Below are positions 6,645 through 13,775 of a stretch of DNA of 18,189 nucleotides, piece after piece (the first letter of the stretch is position 1; the number at the start of each line of letters is the position of its first letter). Both the position numbers and the translations under genes were made by a program. This DNA comes from Microbacteriaceae bacterium (lineage in GTDB: Bacteria; Actinomycetota; Actinomycetes; Actinomycetales; Microbacteriaceae). The stretch is from assembly GCA_017744755.1 (NCBI GenBank), contig JAGIAU010000018.1, positions 1 through 18,189 on the forward strand, written 5' to 3'. The notes under the pieces are model-generated. The model was not told where the DNA came from. It saw only the letters and a program-made list of their open reading frames with translations, and searched no databases.

Positions 6645-7278
6645 AGTGCGCCGTGCCGTAGAGCCGGTCGCCTGCATCGCCGAGGCCGGGGACGATGTAG
6701 CCCTTCTCGTTGAGCCGCTCGTCGAGGGCGCCGAGGACGACGTGCACGTTCTCGCCCGGCAGCGCCTCCTCGAGCAGGCCGAGGCCCTCCGGGGCGCCGA
6801 GCAGGCACACCGCGGTGACGTCGCGCGCGCCGCGGTCGAAGAGGTAGCGGATCGCGGCGAGCATCGAGCCGCCCGTCGCGAGCATCGGGTCGAGGACGAA
6901 GACCTGACGGCCCGAGAGGTCGTCCGGCAGCCGGTTCGCGTACGTCGTCGGCTGCAGGGTCTCCTCGTTCCGCACCATGCCCAGGAAGCCGACCTCGGCC
7001 GTCGGCAGCAGCGCCGTCATGCCGTCGAGCATGCCGAGGCCGGCGCGCAGGATCGGCACGACGAGCGGCCGCGGCGAGGCGATCTGCACCCCCGTCGTCG
7101 CCGTGACCGGGGTCTGGATCTCGATCGGCTCGACACGGACGTCGCGGGTCGCCTCGTAGGCCAGCAGCGTCACGAGCTCCTTCGCGAGGGCGCGGAACGT
7201 CGAGGACGGGGTCGTCGCGTCCCGCAGCACCGTCAGCTTGTGCGTGATCAACGGGTGGTCGGCGACGTGGACGCGCAT
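6643..7278 (-). CDS. upp: Uracil phosphoribosyltransferase
   Basis: Converts uracil and PRPP to UMP in pyrimidine salvage, in the cytoplasm. The 211-residue length is typical. It shows the N-terminal HPLITHKLTVLRD and RPLVVPILRAGLGMLDG segments, the PRPP loop VLDPMLATGGSM and the C-terminal GYIVPGLGDAGDRLYGT, all family signatures. An ATG at 7290 would add four residues, but a TATGCT -10 box (minus strand, 7291-7286) covers it and ends seven bases before the ATG at 7278, so the shorter start, with a leaderless mRNA, is preferred. It is divergent from tadA with only 23 bp between start codons, an arrangement common in actinobacteria. Confidence 0.96.
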   Translation of the reverse strand: MRVHVADHPLITHKLTVLRDATTPSSTFRALAKELVTLLAYEATRDVRVEPIEIQTPVTATTGVQIASPRPLVVPILRAGLGMLDGMTALLPTAEVGFLGMVRNEETLQPTTYANRLPDDLSGRQVFVLDPMLATGGSMLAAIRYLFDRGARDVTAVCLLGAPEGLGLLEEALPGENVHVVLGALDERLNEKGYIVPGLGDAGDRLYGTAH

Positions 7279-7285
7279 GCGCAAC

Positions 7286-7295
7286 AGCATAGGCT
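7286..7295. promoter_or_regulatory. Bidirectional leaderless promoter core, upp/tadA
   Basis: AGCATAGGCT holds two -10 boxes that share the central TA: TATGCT on the minus strand (7291-7286), seven bases before the upp ATG, and TAGGCT on the plus strand (7290-7295), six bases before the tadA GTG. Each gene's -35 region would lie inside the other's coding sequence. The layout is the same as at 9231-9240. Confidence 0.65.
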
Positions 7296-7301
7296 CAGCG
7301 C

Positions 7302-7754
7302 GTGGACCGGTATCGCGCCTGGATGGCGGAGGCGCTCGACCTCGCCCGCGCGGCGGCGGACGACGAGGACGTGCCCGTCGGGGCGGTCGTCGTCGGGGCG
7401 GACGGCACCGTCATCGGCCGGGGACGGAACGCCCGGGAGGCGGACCACGACCCGACCGCGCACGCGGAGGTCGTCGCGATCCGGCAGGCGGCGGCGGCGC
7501 TGCGCACCTGGCGGCTCGACGGCTGCACGCTCGTCGTCACGCTCGAGCCCTGCGTCATGTGCGCCGGCGCGGTGCTGCAGTCGCGGCTGCAGCGGCTCGT
7601 CTTCGGCGCCTGGGACGAGAAGGCCGGGGCGGCCGGCGGGCGGCTCGACGTCATCCGGGAGGCGGGCCTGCCGCACGCCGTCGAGGTCGTCGCCGGGATC
7701 GAGGCGGACGCGGCGCGCGCCCTCCTCCAGGCGTTCTTCTCCGACCGCCGCTGA
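7302..7754 (+). CDS. tadA: tRNA-specific adenosine-34 deaminase
   Basis: Deaminates adenosine 34 of tRNA-Arg(ACG) to inosine, allowing CGU/CGC/CGA decoding. It is a 150-residue cytidine-deaminase-fold enzyme with a complete zinc site: His54 and catalytic Glu56 in TAHAEVVAI, and Cys84/Cys87 in EPCVMCAGA. VPVGAVVV (24-31) and FGAWDEKAGAAGG are typical TadA segments. The GTG start at 7302 lies six bases after a TAGGCT -10, so the mRNA is probably leaderless. It is divergent from upp and ends just before a very long palindrome. Confidence 0.95.
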   Translation: MDRYRAWMAEALDLARAAADDEDVPVGAVVVGADGTVIGRGRNAREADHDPTAHAEVVAIRQAAAALRTWRLDGCTLVVTLEPCVMCAGAVLQSRLQRLVFGAWDEKAGAAGGRLDVIREAGLPHAVEVVAGIEADAARALLQAFFSDRR

Positions 7755-7767
7755 CCCGTGCCCGTTC

Positions 7768-7840
7768 GCTCGCTCAGGGTGTTCTGTGCCTGCTCAGGGC
7801 GATATTCGCCCTGAGCAGGCACAGAACACCCTGAGCGAGC
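7768..7840. repeat. 35-bp perfect inverted repeat in a convergent gap
   Basis: Arms 7768-7802 and 7806-7840 are perfect reverse complements of 35 bp around a three-base loop. Each arm holds two copies of GCTCAGGG (or its complement CCCTGAGC), 20 bp apart, at 7772-7779, 7792-7799, 7809-7816 and 7829-7836. It lies between the 3' ends of tadA and the small membrane protein gene. A bidirectional terminator is the plainest reading, though the stem is far longer than needed and has no T-tract. A non-autonomous repeat element is the alternative. Confidence 0.85.
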
Positions 7841-7858
7841 AGAGGGGGCGCGCGAGGG

Positions 7859-8218
7859 TCAGGTGTACTGGCGCCAGAGGACCGCGACGAGCAGGTTGAT
7901 CAGGCCGAGCCCGCCCGCGGCGTGGAACCACGGCTGGACCCGCGCGCCCCGGCGCTGGGCGACGAACGCGCCGATCGCGGCGCCGAGGACGACGACGCCG
8001 ATCGCGCCGTGGACCCCGTACTTGAGGTGGTCGAACCAGGTCTCGCCGGCGAGGAGCCCGAACATCGCACCGCCCGTCACGAGCTGCACGATCGCGCCGG
8101 CCAGCAGCAGGTCGGTGCGGAAGCCGGACTTCGCGCGCATCTGCACGATGAAGGTGCCGACGACGAGCGCGAGGCCGATGAGGTGGAGCGCGAGGAGGAT
8201 CGCGGTGAGGACGTTCAT
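7859..8218 (-). CDS. Small four-helix integral membrane protein, unknown function
   Basis: A 119-residue protein with about four hydrophobic segments (about 2-25, 37-57, 66-88 and 97-114) joined by short polar loops; the loops carry Arg/Lys (MRAKSGFR, AQRRGAR), setting the inside face. It begins with MNVLTAILLALHLIGLAL, which could also be read as a signal anchor. A good ribosome binding site (AAGGAG) precedes the ATG. It starts 15 bases after the stop of the cation diffusion facilitator gene, so the two are an operon, and a role linked to metal export is possible but unproven. I recognise no family. Confidence 0.82.
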   Translation of the reverse strand: MNVLTAILLALHLIGLALVVGTFIVQMRAKSGFRTDLLLAGAIVQLVTGGAMFGLLAGETWFDHLKYGVHGAIGVVVLGAAIGAFVAQRRGARVQPWFHAAGGLGLINLLVAVLWRQYT

Positions 8219-8233
8219 GGCAGGCTCCTTCGC

Positions 8234-9223
8234 CTAGTCCGCGGATTTGATGACGATCGTGTCGGTGGGCGGCGCCGGCTCGGCGGCGTCGGCGCGGTAC
8301 ACGTCCGGCTCGAAGTAGATGATGCGGGCGGCCGGGACCGCCTCGCGCACGGCGCGCTCCACGTCGTCGATGTCGGGGGCCACATCGCCGAGCGTGCGGT
8401 TCGCGGGGAAGGCGAGCTTCGCGCCGACCATGAGCTCCTCGGGCCCGACGTAGAGCGTCTTGATGTGGATGATGCGCTCGACCGCCGGGTGCGACTCGAT
8501 CGCGGCGCGGATCGCCGTGAGATCCTTCGCGGTGGCGCCCTCGCCGACGAGGAGGCTGCCCATCTCGGCGCCGAGGACGACCGCGACGAGCACGAGGAGG
8601 AAGCCGATCGCGAACGTGCCGAGCGCGTCGTAGAGCCCGTCGCCCGTGATGACGGTGAGCCCGACGCCGAGGAGCGCGAGCACGAGGCCGATGAGGGCCG
8701 CGACGTCCTCCAGCAGGACGACGGGGATCTCCGGCGACTTGGCGCGACGGACGAACGCGACCCAGTTCTGGTCGCCCTTGACCTTGCGGCCCTCGCGGAG
8801 CGCCGTCGTCAGCGAGATCGATTCGAGCACGATCGAGATGGCGAGGACGACGAGCGGCAGCCACCACCAGAACGGGTCGAGCGCCGGCTCGTCGGGGTGC
8901 TCCTGGATGTGGCGCACCTTCTCGTAGCCCTCGTACAGCGCGAACACGCCGCCGACGCTGAACAGGATGATCGCCACGATGAACGCGTACACGTAGCGCG
9001 AGCGCCCGTAGCCGAAGGGGTGCTCCTCGTCGGCCTGCCGCCGCGCGCGGCGCTGGCCGACGAGGAGCAGCACCTGGTTCGTGGAGTCGGCGACGGAGTG
9101 GATGGCCTCCGCGAGCATCGACGAGGCCCCGGAGAGGAGGAAGGCGATGAACTTCGTCGCCGCGATCCCCAGATTCGCCCCGAGTGCCGCCAGGATCGCC
9201 TTGGTGCCGCCCTCCGCGCTCAT
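8234..9223 (-). CDS. Cation diffusion facilitator family transporter
   Basis: A 329-residue metal/proton antiporter of the inner membrane, probably exporting Zn2+ or a related divalent ion. The first half has the family features: SSMLAEAIHSVADSTNQVLL (34-53), with metal ligands His42 and Asp46 in HSVAD, and HPFGYGRSRYVYAF (69-82). The second transport-site half is LLEDVAALIG (170-179), with Glu172 and Asp173. It resembles the ZnT9/SLC30A9-like branch with a long loop holding WWWLP and a cytoplasmic C-terminal domain. The leaderless ATG lies seven bases after TAGAAT (minus strand, 9236-9231) and shares its promoter with proC. The ion specificity cannot be read from sequence. Confidence 0.93.
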   Translation of the reverse strand: MSAEGGTKAILAALGANLGIAATKFIAFLLSGASSMLAEAIHSVADSTNQVLLLVGQRRARRQADEEHPFGYGRSRYVYAFIVAIILFSVGGVFALYEGYEKVRHIQEHPDEPALDPFWWWLPLVVLAISIVLESISLTTALREGRKVKGDQNWVAFVRRAKSPEIPVVLLEDVAALIGLVLALLGVGLTVITGDGLYDALGTFAIGFLLVLVAVVLGAEMGSLLVGEGATAKDLTAIRAAIESHPAVERIIHIKTLYVGPEELMVGAKLAFPANRTLGDVAPDIDDVERAVREAVPAARIIYFEPDVYRADAAEPAPPTDTIVIKSAD

Positions 9224-9230
9224 ACCGGCG

Positions 9231-9240
9231 ATTCTAGGAT
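9231..9240. promoter_or_regulatory. Bidirectional leaderless promoter core, cation facilitator/proC
   Basis: ATTCTAGGAT holds TAGAAT on the minus strand (9236-9231), seven bases before the transporter ATG, and TAGGAT on the plus strand (9235-9240), six bases before the proC ATG; they overlap at TA. The gap between start codons is 23 bp, exactly as at upp/tadA. Confidence 0.65.
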
Positions 9241-9246
9241 GGGCGC

Positions 9247-10083
9247 ATGTCCGAGGCGCACGATTCCCTCCCAGCAGTCGCGTTCATCGGCGCCGGCTCG
9301 ATGGGCGGCGCGATCCTGCAGGGGCTGATCGCCTCCGGCATCCCGGTCGCCGGCGGCATCCGCGCCGTCAACCGCTCGGAGGAGAAGGCGGCGTCGTTGC
9401 GCGGTCCCGGCGTGCTGTCGCTGTCCTACGAGACGGTCGACGACGCGACCGAGCAGGCGCTCGCGGGCGCGAAGCTCGTCGTCCTCGGCGTGAAGCCGGC
9501 CGGCATCCCGGAGCTGCTCGAGGAGATCGCGCCGATGCTCGAGCCCGACGCGGTCGTCGTCTCGATCGCGGCCGGCGTGACGACCGGGCGCATGGAGGCG
9601 CTCCTGCCGAACGCGGTCGTGCGGACGATGCCGAACACGCCGTCGACGGTCGGCCGCGGTCTCACCGGCATCGCCCCCGGCAGCCGCGCGACGGCGTCGA
9701 TCGTCGCGCTCGTCTCCCGGCTGTTCGAGACGGTCGGCAGGGTCGTCGTGGTGCCGGAGTCGCAGATCGACGCGCTCTCGGCGGTCAGCGGCTCAGGGCC
9801 GGCGTACGTCTTCTTCCTCGTCGAGCAGCTCACGGAGACGGCCAGGCGGCTCGGCTTCGCCGAGGAGGAGGCGCGGACGCTCGCGGAGCAGACGTTCATC
9901 GGGGCGGGCGCGCTGCTCGAGGCCTCGGGCGAGGACCCGGCGGAGCTGCGTCGTCGCGTGACGAGCCCGAAGGGGACGACGGAACGCGCGATCGCGGTGC
10001 TCGAGTCCGCGGACCTCGCGAGCCTCTTCGAGCGCGGCGCGGCGGCGGCGATCGCCCGGGCGCGCGAGCTCGCCGCGGGCTGA
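9247..10083 (+). CDS. proC: Pyrroline-5-carboxylate reductase
   Basis: Last step of proline synthesis: NAD(P)H-dependent reduction of 1-pyrroline-5-carboxylate to proline, in the cytoplasm. A 278-residue protein with the N-terminal Rossmann motif FIGAGSMGGAIL (about 13-24), the VLGVKPAGIPELL strand, VRTMPNTPSTVGRGLTGI (the conserved MPNTP) and the family signature around SAVSGSGPAYVFFLVEQL (about 177-194). The length is normal. The leaderless ATG sits six bases after TAGGAT. Downstream on the same strand come an ArsR-like regulator, a small HTH protein and bS22; proC next to the last two is also seen in Mycobacterium tuberculosis (Rv0500, Rv0500A, Rv0500B). Confidence 0.97.
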   Translation: MSEAHDSLPAVAFIGAGSMGGAILQGLIASGIPVAGGIRAVNRSEEKAASLRGPGVLSLSYETVDDATEQALAGAKLVVLGVKPAGIPELLEEIAPMLEPDAVVVSIAAGVTTGRMEALLPNAVVRTMPNTPSTVGRGLTGIAPGSRATASIVALVSRLFETVGRVVVVPESQIDALSAVSGSGPAYVFFLVEQLTETARRLGFAEEEARTLAEQTFIGAGALLEASGEDPAELRRRVTSPKGTTERAIAVLESADLASLFERGAAAAIARARELAAG

Positions 10084-10120
10084 GCCGGTCGATCCCCTGG
10101 GAAGGGGCTCCGGAGCATTC

Positions 10121-10139
10121 CCCGGGCGCCATGCCCGGG
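10121..10139. promoter_or_regulatory. Palindrome between proC and the ArsR-like gene
   Basis: Seven-base arms CCCGGGC (10121-10127) and GCCCGGG (10133-10139) flank five bases. It overlaps the spacer of the promoter of the next gene, whose -10 (TACGCT) begins at 10142. It may be an autoregulatory operator, or a terminator hairpin for proC. Confidence 0.45.
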
Positions 10140-10141
10140 CC

Positions 10142-10147
10142 TACGCT
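10142..10147 (+). promoter_or_regulatory. -10 box of the ArsR-like gene (leaderless)
   Basis: TACGCT is followed by six bases and then ATG 10154, the same geometry as the other leaderless starts in this window. Confidence 0.55.
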
Positions 10148-10153
10148 GGGCGC

Positions 10154-10681
10154 ATGGCCGACATCTTCGACGTGATCTCCGACCCGACGCGGCGCGAGCT
10201 GCTCGCGCGGCTGCTCGCCGCGGGCGCGACCGGCGGCGACGTGTCGGTCGGCGCGCTCGTCGAGCAGACGGGCCTGACGCAGCCGACGGTGTCGAAGCAC
10301 CTCAAGGTGCTCCGCGATCAAGGCCTCGTCGCCGTCCGTGAGGAGGCGCAGCACCGCTACTACCGGATCGACCCGGCCCCGCTCGGGGAGGTCGCGACGT
10401 GGCTCGAGACCTTCATCCCGGCGGCTCCGGCCGCCGGACGAGTCGCGGGCGAGGCGAAGGGGCCCGACCTCATCCCCTTCGACGGCACCGCGGCCGCGGA
10501 TCAGATCGGCCGCGTCGCCGCGACGACGATGCATCATGCGCGGAACGTGCTCCACGCGCTCCAGGAGGCGACCGAGGAGGCGCGCGAGCGGCTCTCGGAG
10601 GCCGGCGACCAGACCCGGGACCGCTTCGCCGGCCTGGTCGACCAGGTGAAGCAGGTATTGCCCGTGAAATCGGGTCAGTAG
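10154..10681 (+). CDS. ArsR-type winged-helix regulator with acidic helical C-terminal extension
   Basis: A 175-residue protein. The N-terminal ~90 residues are an ArsR winged helix: FDVISDPTRRELLARLLAAG (5-24), helix-turn-helix VGALVEQTGLTQPTVSKHLK (32-51) and LRDQGLVAVREEAQHRYYRI (53-72), typical of the repressor family. There are no Cys and no metal-binding ELCVCDL motif, so it is not a classical metal sensor. Residues ~95-175 are a Glu/Ala/Arg-rich segment likely to form long helices, longer than in standard ArsR proteins (about 100-120 residues). A palindrome upstream may be its operator. It separates proC from the HTH/bS22 pair, which are adjacent in mycobacteria. Ligand unknown. Confidence 0.86.
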   Translation: MADIFDVISDPTRRELLARLLAAGATGGDVSVGALVEQTGLTQPTVSKHLKVLRDQGLVAVREEAQHRYYRIDPAPLGEVATWLETFIPAAPAAGRVAGEAKGPDLIPFDGTAAADQIGRVAATTMHHARNVLHALQEATEEARERLSEAGDQTRDRFAGLVDQVKQVLPVKSGQ

Positions 10682-10687
10682 TACCCT
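10658..10687 (+). promoter_or_regulatory. Promoter of the BldC/excisionase-like gene
   Basis: TTGCCC (10658-10663) and TACCCT (10682-10687) are separated by 18 bases; the -35 lies within the end of the ArsR-like gene. The predicted leader of about 40 bases contains the ribosome binding site GGGGAGG. Confidence 0.5.
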
Positions 10688-10732
10688 GCTTTCACACGAT
10701 CCACACCTGCAACAGCACACCGGGGAGGCCTC

Positions 10733-10939
10733 ATGCGCGGCGATCTGTCGAACGTGCGCTTCCTCACCGTGGCCGAGGTCGCCGAGCTGATGCGCGTCTC
10801 CGTCATGACGGTCTACCGCATGGTGCAGTCGGGCGAGCTCCCGGCCGTCCGCTTCGGCCGCTCCTACCGGATCCCCGAGGCCGCCGTCGTCGACCTCGTC
10901 ACGATCCCGGGTGCCGGGACGAACAGGAACGTCGGCTAG
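10733..10939 (+). CDS. Small helix-turn-helix DNA-binding protein, BldC/excisionase-like
   Basis: A 68-residue protein that is essentially one MerR-like winged helix-turn-helix: FLTVAEVAELMRVSVMTVYR (10-29), then MVQSGELPAVRFGRSYRIP (30-48). This is the HTH_17/excisionase family fold used by BldC-type regulators, which bind DNA as head-to-tail oligomers. A strong GGGGAGG ribosome binding site precedes the ATG. It lies just upstream of bS22, matching Rv0500A-Rv0500B of Mycobacterium tuberculosis, so it is a conserved housekeeping regulator and not a phage excisionase; no integrase is present. Its targets are not evident. Confidence 0.9.
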   Translation: MRGDLSNVRFLTVAEVAELMRVSVMTVYRMVQSGELPAVRFGRSYRIPEAAVVDLVTIPGAGTNRNVG

Positions 10940-10952
10940 ACTCTCGGAGTCT
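10938..10952 (+). terminator. Hairpin after the small HTH gene
   Basis: AGACTC-TCG-GAGTCT (10938-10952) overlaps the HTH gene's stop codon and is followed by TTATT, so it could be a weak terminator. TAGACT at 10937-10942 could instead be a -10 box for bS22. Confidence 0.35.
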
Positions 10953-10963
10953 TATTCCCGCAA

Positions 10964-11001
10964 GGTTCGTCCGAACCCCGACGGGTTCCGACCGACGAAC
11001 C
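10964..11001 (+). promoter_or_regulatory. Stacked hairpin in the bS22 leader
   Basis: An outer 8-bp stem (GGTTCGTC 10964-10971 with GACGAACC 10994-11001) encloses an inner 6-bp hairpin (GAACCC 10973-10978 with GGGTTC 10983-10988, loop of four). The outer arm ends right against the ribosome binding site (GGAGG). It may control translation of the ribosomal protein. Confidence 0.45.
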
Positions 11002-11011
11002 GGAGGCTCTC

Positions 11012-11110
11012 ATGGGCTCTGTCATCAAGAAGCGCCGCAAGCGGATGGCGAAGAAGAAGCACCGCAAGCTCCTTCGCAAGACGCGTCACCAGCGTCGCAA
11101 CAAGAAGTAG
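11012..11110 (+). CDS. Small ribosomal subunit protein bS22 (AURKAIP1/COX24 domain)
   Basis: A 32-residue, extremely basic peptide: MGSVIKKRRKRMAKKKHRKL then LRKTRHQRRNKK. More than half the residues are Lys or Arg. The sequence matches the actinobacterial 30S-subunit protein bS22, described in mycobacterial ribosomes, which shares a domain with mitochondrial AURKAIP1/COX24. It would be embedded in rRNA near the decoding side. A good ribosome binding site (CGGAGG) precedes ATG 11012. It follows the BldC-like gene as in other actinobacteria, and a structured leader lies directly upstream. The glutaredoxin-like gene begins ten bases after its stop. Confidence 0.92.
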   Translation: MGSVIKKRRKRMAKKKHRKLLRKTRHQRRNKK

Positions 11111-11120
11111 GCCTCGACGC

Positions 11121-11360
11121 GTGACCACCGTCACGCTCATCGGCAAGCCCGGGTGCCATCTCTGCGACGATGCTCGGGCTGTCGTCGTCGGCGTCCTGGA
11201 CGAGTTCCCCGGCGTCGCGCTCGAGGAGCGCTCCATCCTCGACGACGCCGCGCTCCGCGACGCCTACGCCGAGGAGATCCCCGTCGTGCTCATCGACGGG
11301 AGGCAGCACACGTACTGGCGCGTCGACGGTGATCGCCTGCGGGCCGCGCTCCTGGCCTGA
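11121..11360 (+). CDS. Glutaredoxin-like thiol-disulfide protein
   Basis: A 79-residue thioredoxin-fold protein with the redox motif Cys12-His-Leu-Cys15 in LIGKPGCHLCDDA and a cis-proline segment EEIPVVLIDG (about 51-60). It belongs to the small DUF836/glutaredoxin-like group (NrdH-like size). Likely cytoplasmic, reducing disulfides, perhaps with mycothiol as partner in an actinomycete, which is inference. GTG 11121 is chosen since it begins the first strand (TVTLIGKPGC); it follows bS22 by ten bases, so the two are probably co-transcribed. A TAGGCC hexamer ends seven bases before the GTG and could also give a leaderless mRNA. Confidence 0.88.
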   Translation: MTTVTLIGKPGCHLCDDARAVVVGVLDEFPGVALEERSILDDAALRDAYAEEIPVVLIDGRQHTYWRVDGDRLRAALLA

Positions 11361-11376
11361 GCCGCCGCGCTGCCGA

Positions 11377-11382
11377 TAGGCT
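11377..11382 (+). promoter_or_regulatory. Possible -10 box of the DUF1508 gene
   Basis: TAGGCT lies in the 68-bp gap, giving a leader of about 40 bases with a GAAAGG ribosome binding site before GTG 11429. No clear -35. Confidence 0.4.
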
Positions 11383-11428
11383 CGCCGGAGCACTTCCGGG
11401 GGACGCATAGGCCGAGAAAGGCGCCGAC

Positions 11429-11617
11429 GTGGCACTGAAGTTCCAGATCGTCAAGGGCAAGAGCGTGCAGCAGCCCTACTTCTTCCGGATCGTCGCGGCG
11501 AACGGGCAGACCCTCGCCGTGAGCGAGAACTACGTGGAGAAGGCGTCCGCGAGGAAGGCCGTGCAGTCGATCATCAAGTCGGCCGGTGAGGCCGAGATCG
11601 AGGATCTCGCGACGTAG
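11429..11617 (+). CDS. DUF1508 (YegP-like) protein
   Basis: A 62-residue single-repeat DUF1508 protein. The family pattern is visible: FQIVKGKSVQQPYFFRIVAA (5-24), then NGQTLAVSENYVEKASARKA (25-44) and a helix AVQSIIKSAGEAEIEDL. YegP of E. coli has two such repeats; this is a one-repeat form, usual in actinobacteria. The function of the family is not established. The GTG start at 11429 is preceded by GAAAGG. It ends seven bases from the convergent histone-like gene. Confidence 0.88.
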   Translation: MALKFQIVKGKSVQQPYFFRIVAANGQTLAVSENYVEKASARKAVQSIIKSAGEAEIEDLAT

Positions 11618-11624
11618 CCGCCCG

Positions 11625-12224
11625 TCACTCCGCGTCCGGCTTCGGGGTCGCGGTGCGGCGGCGCGGGGCGGGCGAGGCGGCCGGCTGCTCGGCCGCGGGC
11701 TTCGCCGTCGTCGTGCGCGCCGTCGTCGACCGGGCGGCCGTGGTTCGCGGCGTCGTCGTGCGCGGGGCGCTCGTGCGGGTCGCGGCAGCGCGGCGAGCGG
11801 GCGCCTTCGCCGGCGCGGCGGGGGCGGGTTCCGTGGCCGGCGTCACCGGATCGGCCGGAGCCTCGGCCGCCGCCGCGATGACGGGGATCTGCCCGGTGAC
11901 CGCGTGCTCGATCGCCTCGCGCTCGGCCTCGAGCGACTTGATCGTCTCGCCGTCGAGCTTGCCGTTGCCGGGGATGAACGGGCTCTCGAGGCCGGTCTTC
12001 GCCTGCACCGCGTCGGCGTAGGCGGCGGCCGCGGCGGCGAGCTTCGCGCTCGCGCGCTGCGCCTTCTTCAGGGCGACGCCGCTGCCGGCGGCGATCTCCG
12101 CGTGCTCCTTGAGGGCCTTCTCGAGCGACTTCCTGGCGTCCTTGATGAGCTTGGACTTGGACGGAGCCTTCGGCTCCTTGCGGGACTTGGTCTTGGCGGC
12201 CTTGGGGGAGGGCTTCGGCGACAT
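11625..12224 (-). CDS. Histone H1-like low-complexity basic protein
   Basis: A 199-residue protein in three parts. Residues 1-30 are Lys/Ser/Pro-rich and basic (MSPKPSPKAAKTKSRKEPK). About 30-115 are helical and coiled-coil-like, with many Ala, Lys and Glu. About 120-199 are Ala/Pro/Thr/Arg-rich, with repeated TTTPRTT / AARSTTART-type units resembling histone H1 tails. Nucleic-acid binding and nucleoid organisation are plausible but not shown. An ATG 18 bases upstream (12242) is possible; I chose ATG 12224 because a -10-like CAGAAT (minus strand) ends six bases before it, matching the other leaderless genes. Downstream of the aspartyl-tRNA synthetase gene on the same strand. No recognised domain. 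Confidence 0.75.
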   Translation of the reverse strand: MSPKPSPKAAKTKSRKEPKAPSKSKLIKDARKSLEKALKEHAEIAAGSGVALKKAQRASAKLAAAAAAYADAVQAKTGLESPFIPGNGKLDGETIKSLEAEREAIEHAVTGQIPVIAAAAEAPADPVTPATEPAPAAPAKAPARRAAATRTSAPRTTTPRTTAARSTTARTTTAKPAAEQPAASPAPRRRTATPKPDAE

Positions 12225-12296
12225 GGGGGCATTCTGCACCATGCAGGTAAACGGGCCCAGCCCCCCAGGGCATGGAACGCGCCGCGTCGGCGCCCG

Positions 12297-13613
<1,317 letters not shown>

Positions 13614-13619
13614 CGGGAG

Positions 13620-13625
13620 ATTCTA
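13620..13625 (-). promoter_or_regulatory. -10 box of aspS (leaderless)
   Basis: TAGAAT on the minus strand (13625-13620), then six bases and GTG 13613. Confidence 0.6.
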
Positions 13626-13695
13626 CCGAGCGCGTTCTGCCGCCCTCATCGGGCGGGAGCTCTTGCGCCCGGGCGTGCACTTTGCCTTACGCTGG

Positions 13696-13712
13696 GTTCA
13701 GCCGGACTGAAC
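13696..13712. promoter_or_regulatory. Operator-like palindrome before the flavin monooxygenase gene
   Basis: GTTCAG-CCGGA-CTGAAC is a perfect 6-bp inverted repeat with a five-base centre. It lies just downstream of a possible promoter (TTGCGC at 13663-13668, TACGCT at 13688-13693, spacer 19), thus across the expected transcription start, where a repressor would block. The remainder of the 162-bp divergent gap shows nothing further. Confidence 0.45.
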
Positions 13713-13775
13713 ACCCGGCGCGCGGACAAGGATGTTCGCGCACCCCCTACAACGATGTAGACCCAGAGGAGCATC

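Noticed and set aside
9787..9796. GCTCAGGG in proC, and a similar match near 16640, as further copies of the 7768-7840 repeat
   Set aside because: Only eight or nine bases match, inside conserved coding sequence, which is expected by chance in 18 kb of GC-rich DNA.
10733..10939. Excisionase of a prophage or integrative element
   Set aside because: The fold is excisionase-like, but there is no integrase, attachment site or other phage gene, and the gene sits beside bS22 as in other actinobacteria.
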